From Frankiales bacterium (GTDB lineage Bacteria; Actinomycetota; Actinomycetes; Mycobacteriales; SCTD01), in assembly GCA_025966135.1 (NCBI GenBank), contig JAOPVP010000084.1:47048-111047 (forward strand): a stretch of 64,000 nt of DNA, read 5' to 3'. Shown one piece after another: positions 8,626-16,819 of this stretch (its first letter is position 1; each line of letters opens with the position of its first letter). Position numbers and translations under genes: made by a program. The notes beneath the pieces were generated by a model. It was not told where the DNA came from. It saw only the letters and a list, made by a program, of their open reading frames with translations, and ran no database searches.

Positions 8626-8755
8626 GACATCTCCCGTCGTCCGGGGTCGTCATCTCGCGATGTCCCGCTCACGGGACGGCGGCCTCGCTGGTGTACCTGA
8701 TGGTGCGGCCGAGGTTACTGCTGGCGGGGCCTGTCGTCGACGAGTTCCGCCGCTG

Positions 8756-9373
8756 CTAGATCCCCTTTGCTGCGAGCGACGGATGGCGGGCCAGCACCTG
8801 AGCACCCGCCGCCGCGATCAGCGTCAGGGCGGCGGCGGCCACCACCAGACCGGGTACGACGGCTCCCGCCGGCGTGGACTGCGGGTTCGCGACCAGCACC
8901 CCGGTGGGTGCGGTCGGCGCCAGCTGCGGGACCACGGCCGCGACGACAGGGGCCGGTGCCGCAGCCGTCTTCGTCGTGGGGGCCGTGACGGCCGGCAGCT
9001 GCAGGCTGCCGGTGGCCGCGGACAGGAAAGTCCCGGTGACCGGCGCTGCCGGCGGCACGACCGTGCTGGCGTGCACCCGCTTCGCCGCCGGAGGCTTGGG
9101 GGGCGTCTGGGTGCTGTTCGCCGGCTTTGAGGCTGCAGGCGTCGGCGCCGTGCTCGTCGTGGTCGGTGTGGGGGTCGGGCTCGGTGCCGACAGGCCCGGG
9201 ACGGGCACGGGCACGGGCAGTGGCGCCGGGAGCGCCGGTAGGAGCCCCGTCACCTGCTGGACCAGGGTGCTGGGGACGGGAAGGGGCACAGCAGCCGAGG
9301 CGGGCTGCGTTCCGAAGCAGACGGACAGGCCCGTGACAGCAACGACGGGAACGATCGAGAGGGTGCGATGCAT
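8756..9373 (-). CDS. Secreted/cell-surface proline- and alanine-rich protein
   Basis: A 205-residue protein not assigned to a known family. It has a signal peptide (about 1-28, ending ASAA), a low-complexity region with PVPVPVPG and TPTPTTTSTAPTP runs, and a C-terminal hydrophobic helix (about 175-195) followed by a short basic end. That is the layout of a wall-spanning membrane-anchored protein. There is no LPxTG motif. GGAGG stands 8 nt before the ATG. It is divergent from the methyltransferase at 9511. The low-complexity body makes the protein-level function unreadable. Confidence 0.65.
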   Translation of the reverse strand: MHRTLSIVPVVAVTGLSVCFGTQPASAAVPLPVPSTLVQQVTGLLPALPAPLPVPVPVPGLSAPSPTPTPTTTSTAPTPAASKPANSTQTPPKPPAAKRVHASTVVPPAAPVTGTFLSAATGSLQLPAVTAPTTKTAAAPAPVVAAVVPQLAPTAPTGVLVANPQSTPAGAVVPGLVVAAAALTLIAAAGAQVLARHPSLAAKGI

Positions 9374-9510
9374 CGGTGGGGCCTCCGCGGACGGGTTGCA
9401 GCGTGGTCGCGGTGCCGCTGAGGACTCCGCACAACGCCCAACGCCCTACCCGCGGAACGGTGACGGGCAACCTCTTGATCGCCGGGAAAGAACGAGGAAG
9501 CGTAGGCCCC

Positions 9511-10128
9511 ATGGGCCTCTACCGTGACCGCCTCTTCCCACGGATCATGAACGTCGTCATGAACACGAAGGAGGTCCGCGCCATCCGGGCCAGGGTGTGC
9601 GCGGATCTCAGCGGCGAGGTCGTCGAGATCGGGTTCGGGACGGGTCACAACCTGCCGTACCTGCCGGCGAACGTCACGCGACTGCGGGTGGTCGAGCCCT
9701 CCGGCCTGGGCGTGCAGCTGGCCCAGGCGCGCATCGCCGCCGCCACGTTCCCCGTGGAGGTCGCCGGTCTGGACGGGCAGGACCTGCCGTTCGAGGACGG
9801 GTCGGCCGACCATGTCCTGTGCACGTGGAGCCTGTGCACCATCCCGGACGCGGTGCGGGCAGTCCGGGAGGCGAGGCGGGTACTGCGTCCCGGCGGGACG
9901 TTCCACTTCGTGGAGCACGGGCGGGCTCCTGATGCGGCGGTACGTCGGTGGCAGGACCGGCTCAACCCGGTGCAGCAGCGGCTCGCCTGTGGCTGCCACC
10001 TCAACCGCGACATCCCGGCGATCCTCGAGGCCGGCGGGCTGCGGATCGAGCGCATGGACCGTTACTACGGCAAGGGTGAGCCCAAGGCCTTCGGGTCGCT
10101 CTTCGAGGGCGTGGCCACGGCAGGATGA
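9511..10128 (+). CDS. Class I SAM-dependent methyltransferase (UbiE/small-molecule type)
   Basis: A 205-residue methyltransferase. Motif I is VVEIGFGTGHNLPYLP, the acidic motif II lies at RVVEPSG, and the later motif is LRPGGTFHFVEHG. The closest type is the short UbiE-like/phospholipid or thiol methyltransferase group; the substrate is unknown. The start ATG 9511 (MGLYRDRLFPRIMN) matches family N-termini; the longer frame from 9376 overlaps the divergent promoter region. Its stop overlaps the next start by ATGA, so it is translationally coupled to the AlkZ-like gene. Confidence 0.85.
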   Translation: MGLYRDRLFPRIMNVVMNTKEVRAIRARVCADLSGEVVEIGFGTGHNLPYLPANVTRLRVVEPSGLGVQLAQARIAAATFPVEVAGLDGQDLPFEDGSADHVLCTWSLCTIPDAVRAVREARRVLRPGGTFHFVEHGRAPDAAVRRWQDRLNPVQQRLACGCHLNRDIPAILEAGGLRIERMDRYYGKGEPKAFGSLFEGVATAG

Positions 10129-11243
10129 CTGCTCCGAGCGTCGCGGCGGCGCGGCTCACCGCGCAGCTGCTCTCAGGAACACCGGCACGCACGCCGGGCC
10201 AGGTCGTCCAGCGACTGCTCGCCGTCCAGGCACAGGATCTGCGGGGAGGGCGGCTGGCCGTCCGCGCCCGGTCGCAGGAGCTGCACAGCTCCGACATCGA
10301 CCGTGCGCTGGCCGATCGCGAGCTCGTCGTCACCTGGGTCAACCGCGGGACGCTGCACCTGGTGCGGGCGGAGGACTACCCGTGGCTGCACGCCTTGACG
10401 ACCCCGCAGCTGGCCACGGGCAACGCCAGCCGGCTGAAGCAGGAGGGTGTGTCGCCGTCGCAGGCCGAGCGCGGTGTGGCGGTCGTGGAGAAGGAGCTGT
10501 GCGACGGTCCGCGGACGCGCCTGCAGCTCAAGGCGGCGCTCGACGCAGCCGACGTGCCGACGGCAGGCCAGGCGGTGGTGCACGTGCTCCTGCTCGCGAC
10601 GCTGCGCGGGGTGTGCGTGCGCGGGCCGATGCTGGGCAAGGAGCAGGCCTTCGTGCTGGTGCGGGACTGGCTGCCGCCTGGCCGCCCCGTCGACCGGGAC
10701 GTGGCGCTGGCGGAGCTGGCGCGCCGGTACCTCGCCGGACATGGACCGTCGACGGCGCGCGACCTCGGCAAGTGGGCGGGCATCACCCTCGGCGACGCGC
10801 GCAAGGGTCTGGCTGCGGTGAAGGTCTTGGGGGATCAGCTCGTGGACCTGCCCGGCCGTGAGGTCGCGCCGCTGCCGGTGCCGAGGCTGCTGGGGCCGTG
10901 GGACGAGCTGCTCATGGGCTGGGCATCGCGCGAGCCGGTCCTCGGTGACCGGACCGGCATCGTGACGGTGAACGGCATCTTCAAGCCGATCGCGCTGGTC
11001 CGCGGCAAGGCGGTGGGCACCTGGGGACTGCCCGGCGGGAAGGTCGCGCTGGTGCCGTTCGCGCCGCTGTCGGCATCGGTGAGCAAGGCCCTCGCCCGGG
11101 ATGCCGCGGACGTGGAGCGCTTTGTGTTGCCCCAGCTGCCATATCGGATCACAGATCGCGACACCAGATCCGATATGGCGCCGGTCAGAGCCAAGGCTGC
11201 TCGTCGGCGAGCAGGGCCTGAGCAGCGGTGTACGTCGCCATGA
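10125..11243 (+). CDS. AlkZ-like winged-helix DNA-binding protein (HTH_42 family)
   Basis: A 372-residue member of the winged-helix family that includes AlkZ, the DNA glycosylase unhooking interstrand crosslinks. The N-terminal VQAQDLRGG contains the Gln-x-Gln (Gln35, Gln37) that is catalytic in AlkZ, followed by the family signature TWVNRGTLHLVRAEDYPWL. So a DNA glycosylase role is plausible, not shown. It is coupled to the upstream methyltransferase by a 4-nt overlap. The last about 30 residues do not look like the family's usual end: they are encoded by a 13-bp perfect inverted repeat and the sequence after it, which also overlaps the convergent lysoplasmalogenase gene by 59 bp. The original stop may have been lost by insertion of that repeat. 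Confidence 0.82.
   Translation: MTAPSVAAARLTAQLLSGTPARTPGQVVQRLLAVQAQDLRGGRLAVRARSQELHSSDIDRALADRELVVTWVNRGTLHLVRAEDYPWLHALTTPQLATGNASRLKQEGVSPSQAERGVAVVEKELCDGPRTRLQLKAALDAADVPTAGQAVVHVLLLATLRGVCVRGPMLGKEQAFVLVRDWLPPGRPVDRDVALAELARRYLAGHGPSTARDLGKWAGITLGDARKGLAAVKVLGDQLVDLPGREVAPLPVPRLLGPWDELLMGWASREPVLGDRTGIVTVNGIFKPIALVRGKAVGTWGLPGGKVALVPFAPLSASVSKALARDAADVERFVLPQLPYRITDRDTRSDMAPVRAKAARRRAGPEQRCTSP
11138..11179. repeat. 13-bp perfect inverted repeat (palindromic element, copy 1)
   Basis: GCCATATCGGATC at 11138-11150 pairs exactly with GATCCGATATGGC at 11167-11179 around a 16-nt loop. It lies inside the reading frame of the AlkZ-like gene and just before the convergent lysoplasmalogenase stop, so it may also act as a bidirectional terminator. 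The core 11146-11178 aligns without gaps to 29335-29367 (25 of 33 identical). Confidence 0.8.
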
Positions 11244-11796
11244 CGAGCCCCTCATGCATGGGCAGGTGCACGCCGCCGAACTTCTCGAGCGCGAGCAGGG
11301 TGTCCGAGGTGAGGAACAGCGCGCCTCCCGCAGCGGTCTTCGGGGAGCCGGAGTCGAGCGCCACCAGCGACATCGCCAGCAGCGCGGTGCTGTAGACGAC
11401 GACCGGGATGCGGTCCGACCCGGTGCGCCTCCAGAGGTAGGCGTTCAGACCCCCGAAAGCCGCGAGGTACGGCGCCGCGAGGGCCGGCCTGGCCCGTAGC
11501 GCTCCGCCCGTCCCGCGCCGGCGGAGAGCGACGATCCAGGCGACGTGGCCGGCCAGGAAGCTCCCGAGTCCGGCCATGAACGCCGCATCACTCGAGCCGA
11601 GCAGCGCCACGTCACCCGCGCCGCCCAGGGCGAGCGCTCGCCGCGTCGGCCGGTCCCGCCCCACCATCAACGTGGGCATCAGCAGCGGCTTGGTGACCCG
11701 CCGCTGCCGGTCCCGGCCGGTAGCGGCCAGAAAGCTGTCGGCAGCCGCGAGGGCCGCGAACAGGGCCATGCCGCGACGTGCCACGGTTGTGATCAC
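11185..11796 (-). CDS. Lysoplasmalogenase-like (YhhN/TMEM86) membrane protein
   Basis: A small polytopic membrane protein (203 residues from GTG 11796; 194 from ATG 11769) with six to eight hydrophobic segments and the family block RRVTKPLLMPTLM near the N-terminus, plus GGAGDVALL and FLAGHVAWIV. YhhN/TMEM86 proteins cleave the vinyl-ether bond of lysoplasmalogens; many bacterial members are untested. GTG 11796 overlaps the upstream permease stop (GTGA), suggesting translational coupling as third gene of the exporter operon. The 3' end overlaps the AlkZ-like gene. Confidence 0.78.
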   Translation of the reverse strand: MITTVARRGMALFAALAAADSFLAATGRDRQRRVTKPLLMPTLMVGRDRPTRRALALGGAGDVALLGSSDAAFMAGLGSFLAGHVAWIVALRRRGTGGALRARPALAAPYLAAFGGLNAYLWRRTGSDRIPVVVYSTALLAMSLVALDSGSPKTAAGGALFLTSDTLLALEKFGGVHLPMHEGLVMATYTAAQALLADEQPWL

Positions 11797-12644
11797 TCCA
11801 CCTGCTGGAACTGCCGCACGGCGACGGCCATGAGAGACAGGCCGATCGAGGCGACCAGCGCCAGCTGCAGCCAGGTCGGCACGATCCAGCCGTTCCAGGT
11901 GATGGGCGGGTTCAGCAGCGCGCGCACCGAGTCGGACACCTGGAGATGGTTGAACACCGCCGTCCGCACCGGGTGCACGGCGTAGGTGAGCGGGTTCAGG
12001 CGCACCACGATGCTGAGCCAGGTCGGCAGGTTGGACAGCGGGTACAGCGCGCCGGACAGGAACGACAGCGGCAGCAGGAGCACCTGCATGAGGCCCATGA
12101 CCGTCTGCACCTGACGGATGCGGGAGACGATCGCGAGACCGAGGGCCGTCAGGGTGAACGACAGCAGGAACACCTCGGCGAGAAGCGTCAGCCCCAGCCC
12201 GACGGTGAGCGGTACGTGCACGAAGGGCGCCAGTGCCAGGACGAGGATGCCCTGGGTGGTCGCCACCGTGGCCCCGCCGAGGGCCTTGCCGAGGATGATG
12301 CTGCTCCGCCGTACCGGCGCGATGAGCATCTCGCGGAGGAAGCCGAACTCCCGGTCCCAGACGATGGACACCGCGGAGAACATGGCGGTGAACAGGGTCG
12401 AGGTCGCGAGGATGCCAGGGAACATGAAGGTCTTGAGGTCCAGCGACCCGGTGGCCCCGCGGGTCAGGGATCCCAGGCCGGAACCCAGCACGAACAGGAA
12501 CAGCAGCGGCTGCACGAGCGCGGCCACGAAGCGGGTGCGGTCCTGCAGGGTGCGGATCAGGTCCCGCTGCACCACGATCTTCACGGCTCTGAGATCGAGG
12601 GCGAACGCGCGCTGGGGGACCCTGACGGCGGCGACGGCGGTCAT
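11793..12644 (-). CDS. ABC-2 type exporter permease (DrrB-like)
   Basis: A 283-residue permease with six predicted TM helices and the ABC-2 signature region (FSAVSIVWDREFGFLREMLIAPVR; LSGALYPLSNLP). It partners the DrrA-like ATPase whose gene ends in the ATGA overlap at its start. DrrAB-type pumps export drugs, antibiotics or lipids; the substrate is not indicated. The unit is divergent from a MarR gene that probably represses it. Confidence 0.88.
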   Translation of the reverse strand: MTAVAAVRVPQRAFALDLRAVKIVVQRDLIRTLQDRTRFVAALVQPLLFLFVLGSGLGSLTRGATGSLDLKTFMFPGILATSTLFTAMFSAVSIVWDREFGFLREMLIAPVRRSSIILGKALGGATVATTQGILVLALAPFVHVPLTVGLGLTLLAEVFLLSFTLTALGLAIVSRIRQVQTVMGLMQVLLLPLSFLSGALYPLSNLPTWLSIVVRLNPLTYAVHPVRTAVFNHLQVSDSVRALLNPPITWNGWIVPTWLQLALVASIGLSLMAVAVRQFQQVE

Positions 12645-13597
12645 CGGCGGCCCGCCATGGCAGCGAGCATGACGGGCCTGGCGGGCGCCTGCTCCGAGTC
12701 ACGGATGGTGCGGCCGGTGTAGGACAGGAATACGTCGTCGAGCGACGGCCGGCTGATGCTGACGCTCGTGATCGGCACGCCGAGGGTGCCGAACAACCGA
12801 GGCACGTACGACTCACCGTCCTCGACCGAGATGACGATGCCGTCGGGGGTGAGCACCGCGTCCTCCAGGACCGCGAGGGCGGCCTGGTCGTCGGCGGTGC
12901 GGATCGTCACGCGGTCGGTCCCAACCGTCGCCTTCAACGCGGCCGGCGTGTCCAGGGCCACCAGCTTTCCCTCGTCCATGATGGCGATCCGGTCGCAGTT
13001 CTCGGCCTCGTCCATGTAGTGGGTGGTGAGGAAGATGGTGATCTGCTCCTGCTGCCGCAGCTCGTGGATGTAGTCCCAGATCGACGCCCGGGTCTGCGGG
13101 TCGAGGCCGACGGTGGGCTCGTCGAGGAACAGCACGCGAGGTGAGTGCATGAGCCCGCGGGCGATCTCGAGCCGCCGCTTCATGCCGCCGGAGAACGTCA
13201 AGACCTTCGAGGTGCGGCGTTCCCACAGGCCGACCATCCGGAGGACCTGCTCCATGCGGGGGGCCACGGTCTCACGCGGCATGCCGTAGAGCTCGGCATG
13301 GAAGCGCAGGTTCATCTCGGCGGACAGGTAGGTGTCGAGGGTGGGGTCCTGGAACACCAGCCCGATGTGACGTCGCACGTCGTTGCGCTGGGTGGCCACG
13401 TCGAACCCGGCGACGCGGGCGCTCCCACCGTCGGCCTTGGCCAGCGTGCACAGGATCTTGATCGTGGTCGACTTGCCCGCGCCGTTGGGGCCCAGGAAGC
13501 CGAAGGTCTCGCCGGGTGCGACGTCGAAGTCGACGCCCTTGACCGCCTCGACCTCGCCGTAGGACTTGCGCAGTCCACGCACTTCGACTGCCGTCAT
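12641..13597 (-). CDS. ABC transporter ATPase (DrrA-like)
   Basis: A 318-residue DrrA-family ATPase: Walker A GPNGAGKST, Q-loop VFQDPTLD, signature FSGGMKRRLE, Walker B VLFLDEP, H-loop TTHYMDEA, and a C-terminal extension (about 90 residues) ending in the DDVFLSYTGRTIRD motif typical of the drug-resistance subfamily. The start is ATG 13597, preceded by GGAG at 7 nt; the longer frame from 13651 runs through the operator. It energises the permease encoded by the next gene. Confidence 0.9.
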   Translation of the reverse strand: MTAVEVRGLRKSYGEVEAVKGVDFDVAPGETFGFLGPNGAGKSTTIKILCTLAKADGGSARVAGFDVATQRNDVRRHIGLVFQDPTLDTYLSAEMNLRFHAELYGMPRETVAPRMEQVLRMVGLWERRTSKVLTFSGGMKRRLEIARGLMHSPRVLFLDEPTVGLDPQTRASIWDYIHELRQQEQITIFLTTHYMDEAENCDRIAIMDEGKLVALDTPAALKATVGTDRVTIRTADDQAALAVLEDAVLTPDGIVISVEDGESYVPRLFGTLGVPITSVSISRPSLDDVFLSYTGRTIRDSEQAPARPVMLAAMAGRR

Positions 13598-13619
13598 GAG
13601 GATCTCCGTTTGATCGTTG

Positions 13620-13661
13620 ATTGTTCCAACAATAGGAGATCTCAACGACAATTGCTAGACT
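13620..13661. promoter_or_regulatory. MarR-type operator and leaderless promoter of the marR gene
   Basis: The short divergent region carries a perfect interrupted palindrome ATTGTT-CC-AACAAT (13620-13633) and GAGATCTC (13636-13643). On the + strand an extended -10 box TGC-TAGACT (13653-13661) ends 6 nt before the marR ATG, so its transcript would be leaderless. The palindrome sits at the -35 position, fitting autorepression and repression of the divergent exporter. This is predicted from sequence only. Confidence 0.6.
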
Positions 13662-13667
13662 CGGGTC

Positions 13668-14153
13668 ATGGAGATGTACCTGCCCCGCCTCGCAAGGGCC
13701 TACCGGCACGCCGTGGGCGCGAGGCTGGCCGGAGACAGCGAGTTCGCCGAGTGGGGCGTACGCCCACCGTCGGTGGGGACGCTGCGCGTCATCGACCACC
13801 ACGGCCCGATCTCCCAGCGCGAGGTGTGCGAGCACCTCGGCATGCACCCCTCGGACATGGTCGCGATCATCGACCGGCTCGAGGCCAGCGGGCTCGTGAC
13901 CCGCGAGCGCTCCACAACCGACCGGCGGCGGTATGACCTCACGCTGACGCTCAAGGGCCGGTCATGGCTCGACCGGTTCGCGGCGATCGCCCGCGAAGTG
14001 GACCACGAGTTCTACGGCGTCCTGTCGGTCGCCGAGTGCCAGCAGCTGGAGAAACTGCTCGGCAAGCTGGTCGAGGCCCACTCCGCGGGTCGATCAACCG
14101 CAGAGGTGGCTACCCCAGCTTCAGCGGCACGAACTCCGCGCCAGCGCAGCTGA
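13668..14153 (+). CDS. MarR-family transcriptional regulator
   Basis: A 161-residue winged-helix regulator. The recognition region is ISQREVCEHLGMHPSDMVAI, with the wing at LVTRERSTTDRRRYDLTLT, flanked by dimerisation helices. MarR proteins usually repress divergent efflux genes and are released by small aromatic or lipophilic ligands. Here the divergent target is the DrrAB-like exporter. The 3' end overlaps the convergent substrate-binding protein gene by 44 bp. Confidence 0.9.
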   Translation: MEMYLPRLARAYRHAVGARLAGDSEFAEWGVRPPSVGTLRVIDHHGPISQREVCEHLGMHPSDMVAIIDRLEASGLVTRERSTTDRRRYDLTLTLKGRSWLDRFAAIAREVDHEFYGVLSVAECQQLEKLLGKLVEAHSAGRSTAEVATPASAARTPRQRS

Positions 14154-15345
14154 AGCCCTTGTCACTGGGCTCGAGGCGTCGGTACTTCCCGTCGTGGATC
14201 TCGGCCACGACCCAGCAGACGGCCGGGGTCCGCGCGCCGGGGCTGGCCTCCGCGATGGCACCGTCGGCGTCGAACTTCTTCACCTGTCCGACGGCGGCCA
14301 TGACGTACTCGGGACCGAGGTTCGGCCCGACCTTGATGGCGGCGTCGAAGTAGAGCTTCGCGGCTGCCCAGGCGTAGATGCCGAACAGGTCCGCCTTCGA
14401 ACCCGGGTGCACCTTGGCGAGCCAGGTGAGGTACTCGTCCACGCCCTTGGACGTGGCCCGGTCCTCACCGAGGAACAGCGCCGTGCCGAGCGGGAGCAGG
14501 ACGCCTTCGGCAGCAGCCGGGTCGGCCACCTTGAAGAAGTTGCCGTCATACGCAGGTGCAGACGTGATGACCTCAGGGCGCCAGTTCTGCTGCTTGGCAG
14601 CTGCCAGCACCCGACTGATCGTCTGGATGTCGAGGCCGTCGAGGCTGAGCCACTTCACGCCCGCGGAGCGCATCTTGATGACGTCGGCGGTGTAGTCGCT
14701 CTGCTTGGTGACGTTGGTGGTGACGCTGAAGGCGACCGCGCCACCGATCGTCTTCAGGCCGGCCAGCAGCTGGGTGGTCGTGAACGCGGTCTGCTCGTTG
14801 ACGATCAGACCGAGCTTCTGCACAGCACCCGGGTGCTTGTCGGAGATGTAGCGGAAGGCGCCGAGCGACTGCCCGAGCGGTCGAGGTGAGGGCGCGAAGG
14901 TGTTCGGGATGCCCGACAGCCGGGGATCGAGGATCTGGAACACGTTGGGGATCTTGGGGTACTTCTGGATCACCTTGCCGACGCAGCCATCGAGTCCGGA
15001 CAGGCTGCCGACCATGGCTACGACCTGCGGCAGGACCTTCTCGTACGCAGCGACGGCGCCGTTGCAGGTGATCTTGCTGTCGGCCGTGACGAGCTCGACG
15101 GGGTGACCGCCGATGCCGCCCTCGGCATTGACCTTGGCGACGTAGGCCTCGACCGCTTCGCGGGCACCCTTGAACAGACCGGGGATGACGCCCGTCAGGT
15201 CGGCCACGTTGCCGATCTTGATCGGGGTGCCGGTCAGCTTGGGGTTCGACACCGGCACGGCAGTTTTCGAGGTGCTGCCGTTGCAGGCGGTGAGCAGTGC
15301 AGCAGCGGCTAGGACGACACCGAGGCTCCTACGGACGTTCGACAC
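14110..15345 (-). CDS. Branched-chain-amino-acid-type ABC substrate-binding lipoprotein (LivK-like)
   Basis: A 411-residue lipoprotein with signal peptide and lipobox LLTACNG (Cys21), followed by a type-I periplasmic binding fold beginning TPIKIGNVADLTGV. It captures the ligand of the Liv-type importer encoded just upstream. GTG 15345 is chosen because GAAGGAG stands 6 nt upstream and gives a compact signal peptide; ATG 15369 overlaps the LivF stop and is the alternative. Ligands of this family range from branched-chain amino acids to amides, urea and aromatic acids, so the ligand is not assigned. It is the last gene of the operon. Confidence 0.88.
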   Translation of the reverse strand: MSNVRRSLGVVLAAAALLTACNGSTSKTAVPVSNPKLTGTPIKIGNVADLTGVIPGLFKGAREAVEAYVAKVNAEGGIGGHPVELVTADSKITCNGAVAAYEKVLPQVVAMVGSLSGLDGCVGKVIQKYPKIPNVFQILDPRLSGIPNTFAPSPRPLGQSLGAFRYISDKHPGAVQKLGLIVNEQTAFTTTQLLAGLKTIGGAVAFSVTTNVTKQSDYTADVIKMRSAGVKWLSLDGLDIQTISRVLAAAKQQNWRPEVITSAPAYDGNFFKVADPAAAEGVLLPLGTALFLGEDRATSKGVDEYLTWLAKVHPGSKADLFGIYAWAAAKLYFDAAIKVGPNLGPEYVMAAVGQVKKFDADGAIAEASPGARTPAVCWVVAEIHDGKYRRLEPSDKGFSCAGAEFVPLKLG

Positions 15346-15365
15346 GCGATCTCCTTCTCGTGGGG

Positions 15366-16094
15366 TCATGCCGATCCCTCGGCGTGCAGGTAGGTCGCGA
15401 GCACGCCGTCCCGGACTTGGTCCGGGGCGCCGTGCAGGCGGATGCGGCCTTGGCTCAGGACGGCCACTTCGTCAGCGACTTCCAGGGCGGTTCGGGCGAA
15501 CTGCTCGACGAGCAGGACAGGTGTGCCGTCGTCGGCGATCTGCCGGACCAGGGCGAACAGCTCGGCGACCACGACCGGGGCGAGGCCCATCGAGATCTCG
15601 TCGAGCAGCAGGACGTCCGGGTCGGCGGTGAGGGCGCGGGACATCGCGAGCATCTGCTGCTCGCCCCCCGACAGCCGTCCGGCGAGCTGCCGCCGGCGCT
15701 CAGCGAGCCGCGGGAACCGTCCGTAGGCGGTCTCCTCGACGTCCTTGCGGCGCACCCCCGGGCGGAAGGTCCACATCCGCAGGTTGTCCGAGACCGTGAG
15801 GTTGGGGAAGACCCCGCGGCCCTCCGGGACGCTGCACAGACCGACGCGGGCGAGCCGCTCGGGGCTGCGCCCGGTCACGTCGTTTCCCCGCAACAGCACC
15901 TGGCCGGACGACGGGACGGTGCGGCCGCTCGCGACGCGCAGGAGGGTGGATTTGCCAGCCCCGTTTGGGCCTAACAGCGCGACCACACCCCGCGGTGGCA
16001 GGACGAGGTTGATGTCGTACAGCACCTGTACGCGCCCGTAGCCGGCGTTGACCCCTCGCAGCTCGAGCGCTGCCGTGACGACGGGTGCCGTCAT
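15366..16094 (-). CDS. Liv-type ABC transporter ATPase (LivF-like)
   Basis: A 242-residue ATPase with Walker A GPNGAGKST, signature LSGGEQQMLAMSRAL, Walker B VLLLDEISMGLAP (the EISMGLAP form is diagnostic of LivF) and the H-loop region LVEQFA. It works as a heterodimer with the LivG-like ATPase encoded upstream, whose gene overlaps it by 4 nt. It follows the order permease, LivG, LivF, LivK. Confidence 0.92.
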   Translation of the reverse strand: MTAPVVTAALELRGVNAGYGRVQVLYDINLVLPPRGVVALLGPNGAGKSTLLRVASGRTVPSSGQVLLRGNDVTGRSPERLARVGLCSVPEGRGVFPNLTVSDNLRMWTFRPGVRRKDVEETAYGRFPRLAERRRQLAGRLSGGEQQMLAMSRALTADPDVLLLDEISMGLAPVVVAELFALVRQIADDGTPVLLVEQFARTALEVADEVAVLSQGRIRLHGAPDQVRDGVLATYLHAEGSA

Positions 16095-16819
16095 GACGCC
16101 ACCGATTCGGCGCCGAGGTAGGCCTGCTGCACGCCGACGTCGGCCTGCACCTCGGCGGGGGAGCCCTCGCAGAGCAGCTGTCCGAAGTCGAGCACGTAGA
16201 TGTGCGCGCAGATGCGCATGACGAGCTGCACGTCGTGCTCGACGAGCAGGACCGCGGTGCCCTCGGCCGCCAGGGAGCGCAGCAGGTCACCGAGCTGGTG
16301 GCTCTCCGCCTCGTCGAGGCCGGAACCGGGCTCGTCGAGGAGCAGCGTCGTCGGTGAGATGGCGAGCGCGCGGGCCAGCTCGAGCAGCCGGGCACTTCCG
16401 GTCGGCAGCACGCCGGCCTGGTGGTCGGCGACGGCCGTGAGGCCGACCCGCGCGAGCAGGTCGTCGGCCAGCTCGACGGGAGACCGGCCCCGTCGCCGCA
16501 GCCCGCGGTGGAGCTCGGCGGCGAGCTGGACGTTCTCGCGGACGGTCAGGGACCCGAACACCTCCAGCCGCTGGAACGTCCGAGCCAGTCCGGCCCGCGC
16601 CCGTTGCTCGGTGCTGTCTCGCGTGATGTCGCGGTCGTCGAGGTGCACGCTGCCGGCGTCCGGTCGCTGGATCCCGGTGACGATGTTGAACAGCGTGGTC
16701 TTGCCTGCGCCGTTGGGTCCGATCAGGCCGGTCACCTGGCCGGCCGGACAGGTGAGCGAGACGCCTTTGAGCGCGTGCACGCCGCCGAAGCGGACGCCGA
16801 TGTCCTCAACTCTGAGCAC
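16091..16819 (-). CDS. Liv-type ABC transporter ATPase (LivG-like)
   Basis: A 242-residue ATPase: Walker A GPNGAGKTT, LARTFQRLEVFGSLTVREN (LivG-type Q-loop), Walker B TLLLDEP, H-loop LVEHDVQLVM. The signature motif is degenerate: PTGSARLLELARAL instead of LSYGxQRRLEIARAL. In ABC dimers one degenerate site can be tolerated, so activity is still likely. The start overlaps the end of the fused permease gene by 14 nt. Confidence 0.88.
   Translation of the reverse strand: MLRVEDIGVRFGGVHALKGVSLTCPAGQVTGLIGPNGAGKTTLFNIVTGIQRPDAGSVHLDDRDITRDSTEQRARAGLARTFQRLEVFGSLTVRENVQLAAELHRGLRRRGRSPVELADDLLARVGLTAVADHQAGVLPTGSARLLELARALAISPTTLLLDEPGSGLDEAESHQLGDLLRSLAAEGTAVLLVEHDVQLVMRICAHIYVLDFGQLLCEGSPAEVQADVGVQQAYLGAESVAS

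Noticed and set aside
12690..13597. ABC cassette plus MarR as part of an antibiotic gene cluster
   Set aside because: No biosynthetic genes (PKS, NRPS, terpene, RiPP) occur in the window; it is listed only as an exporter.
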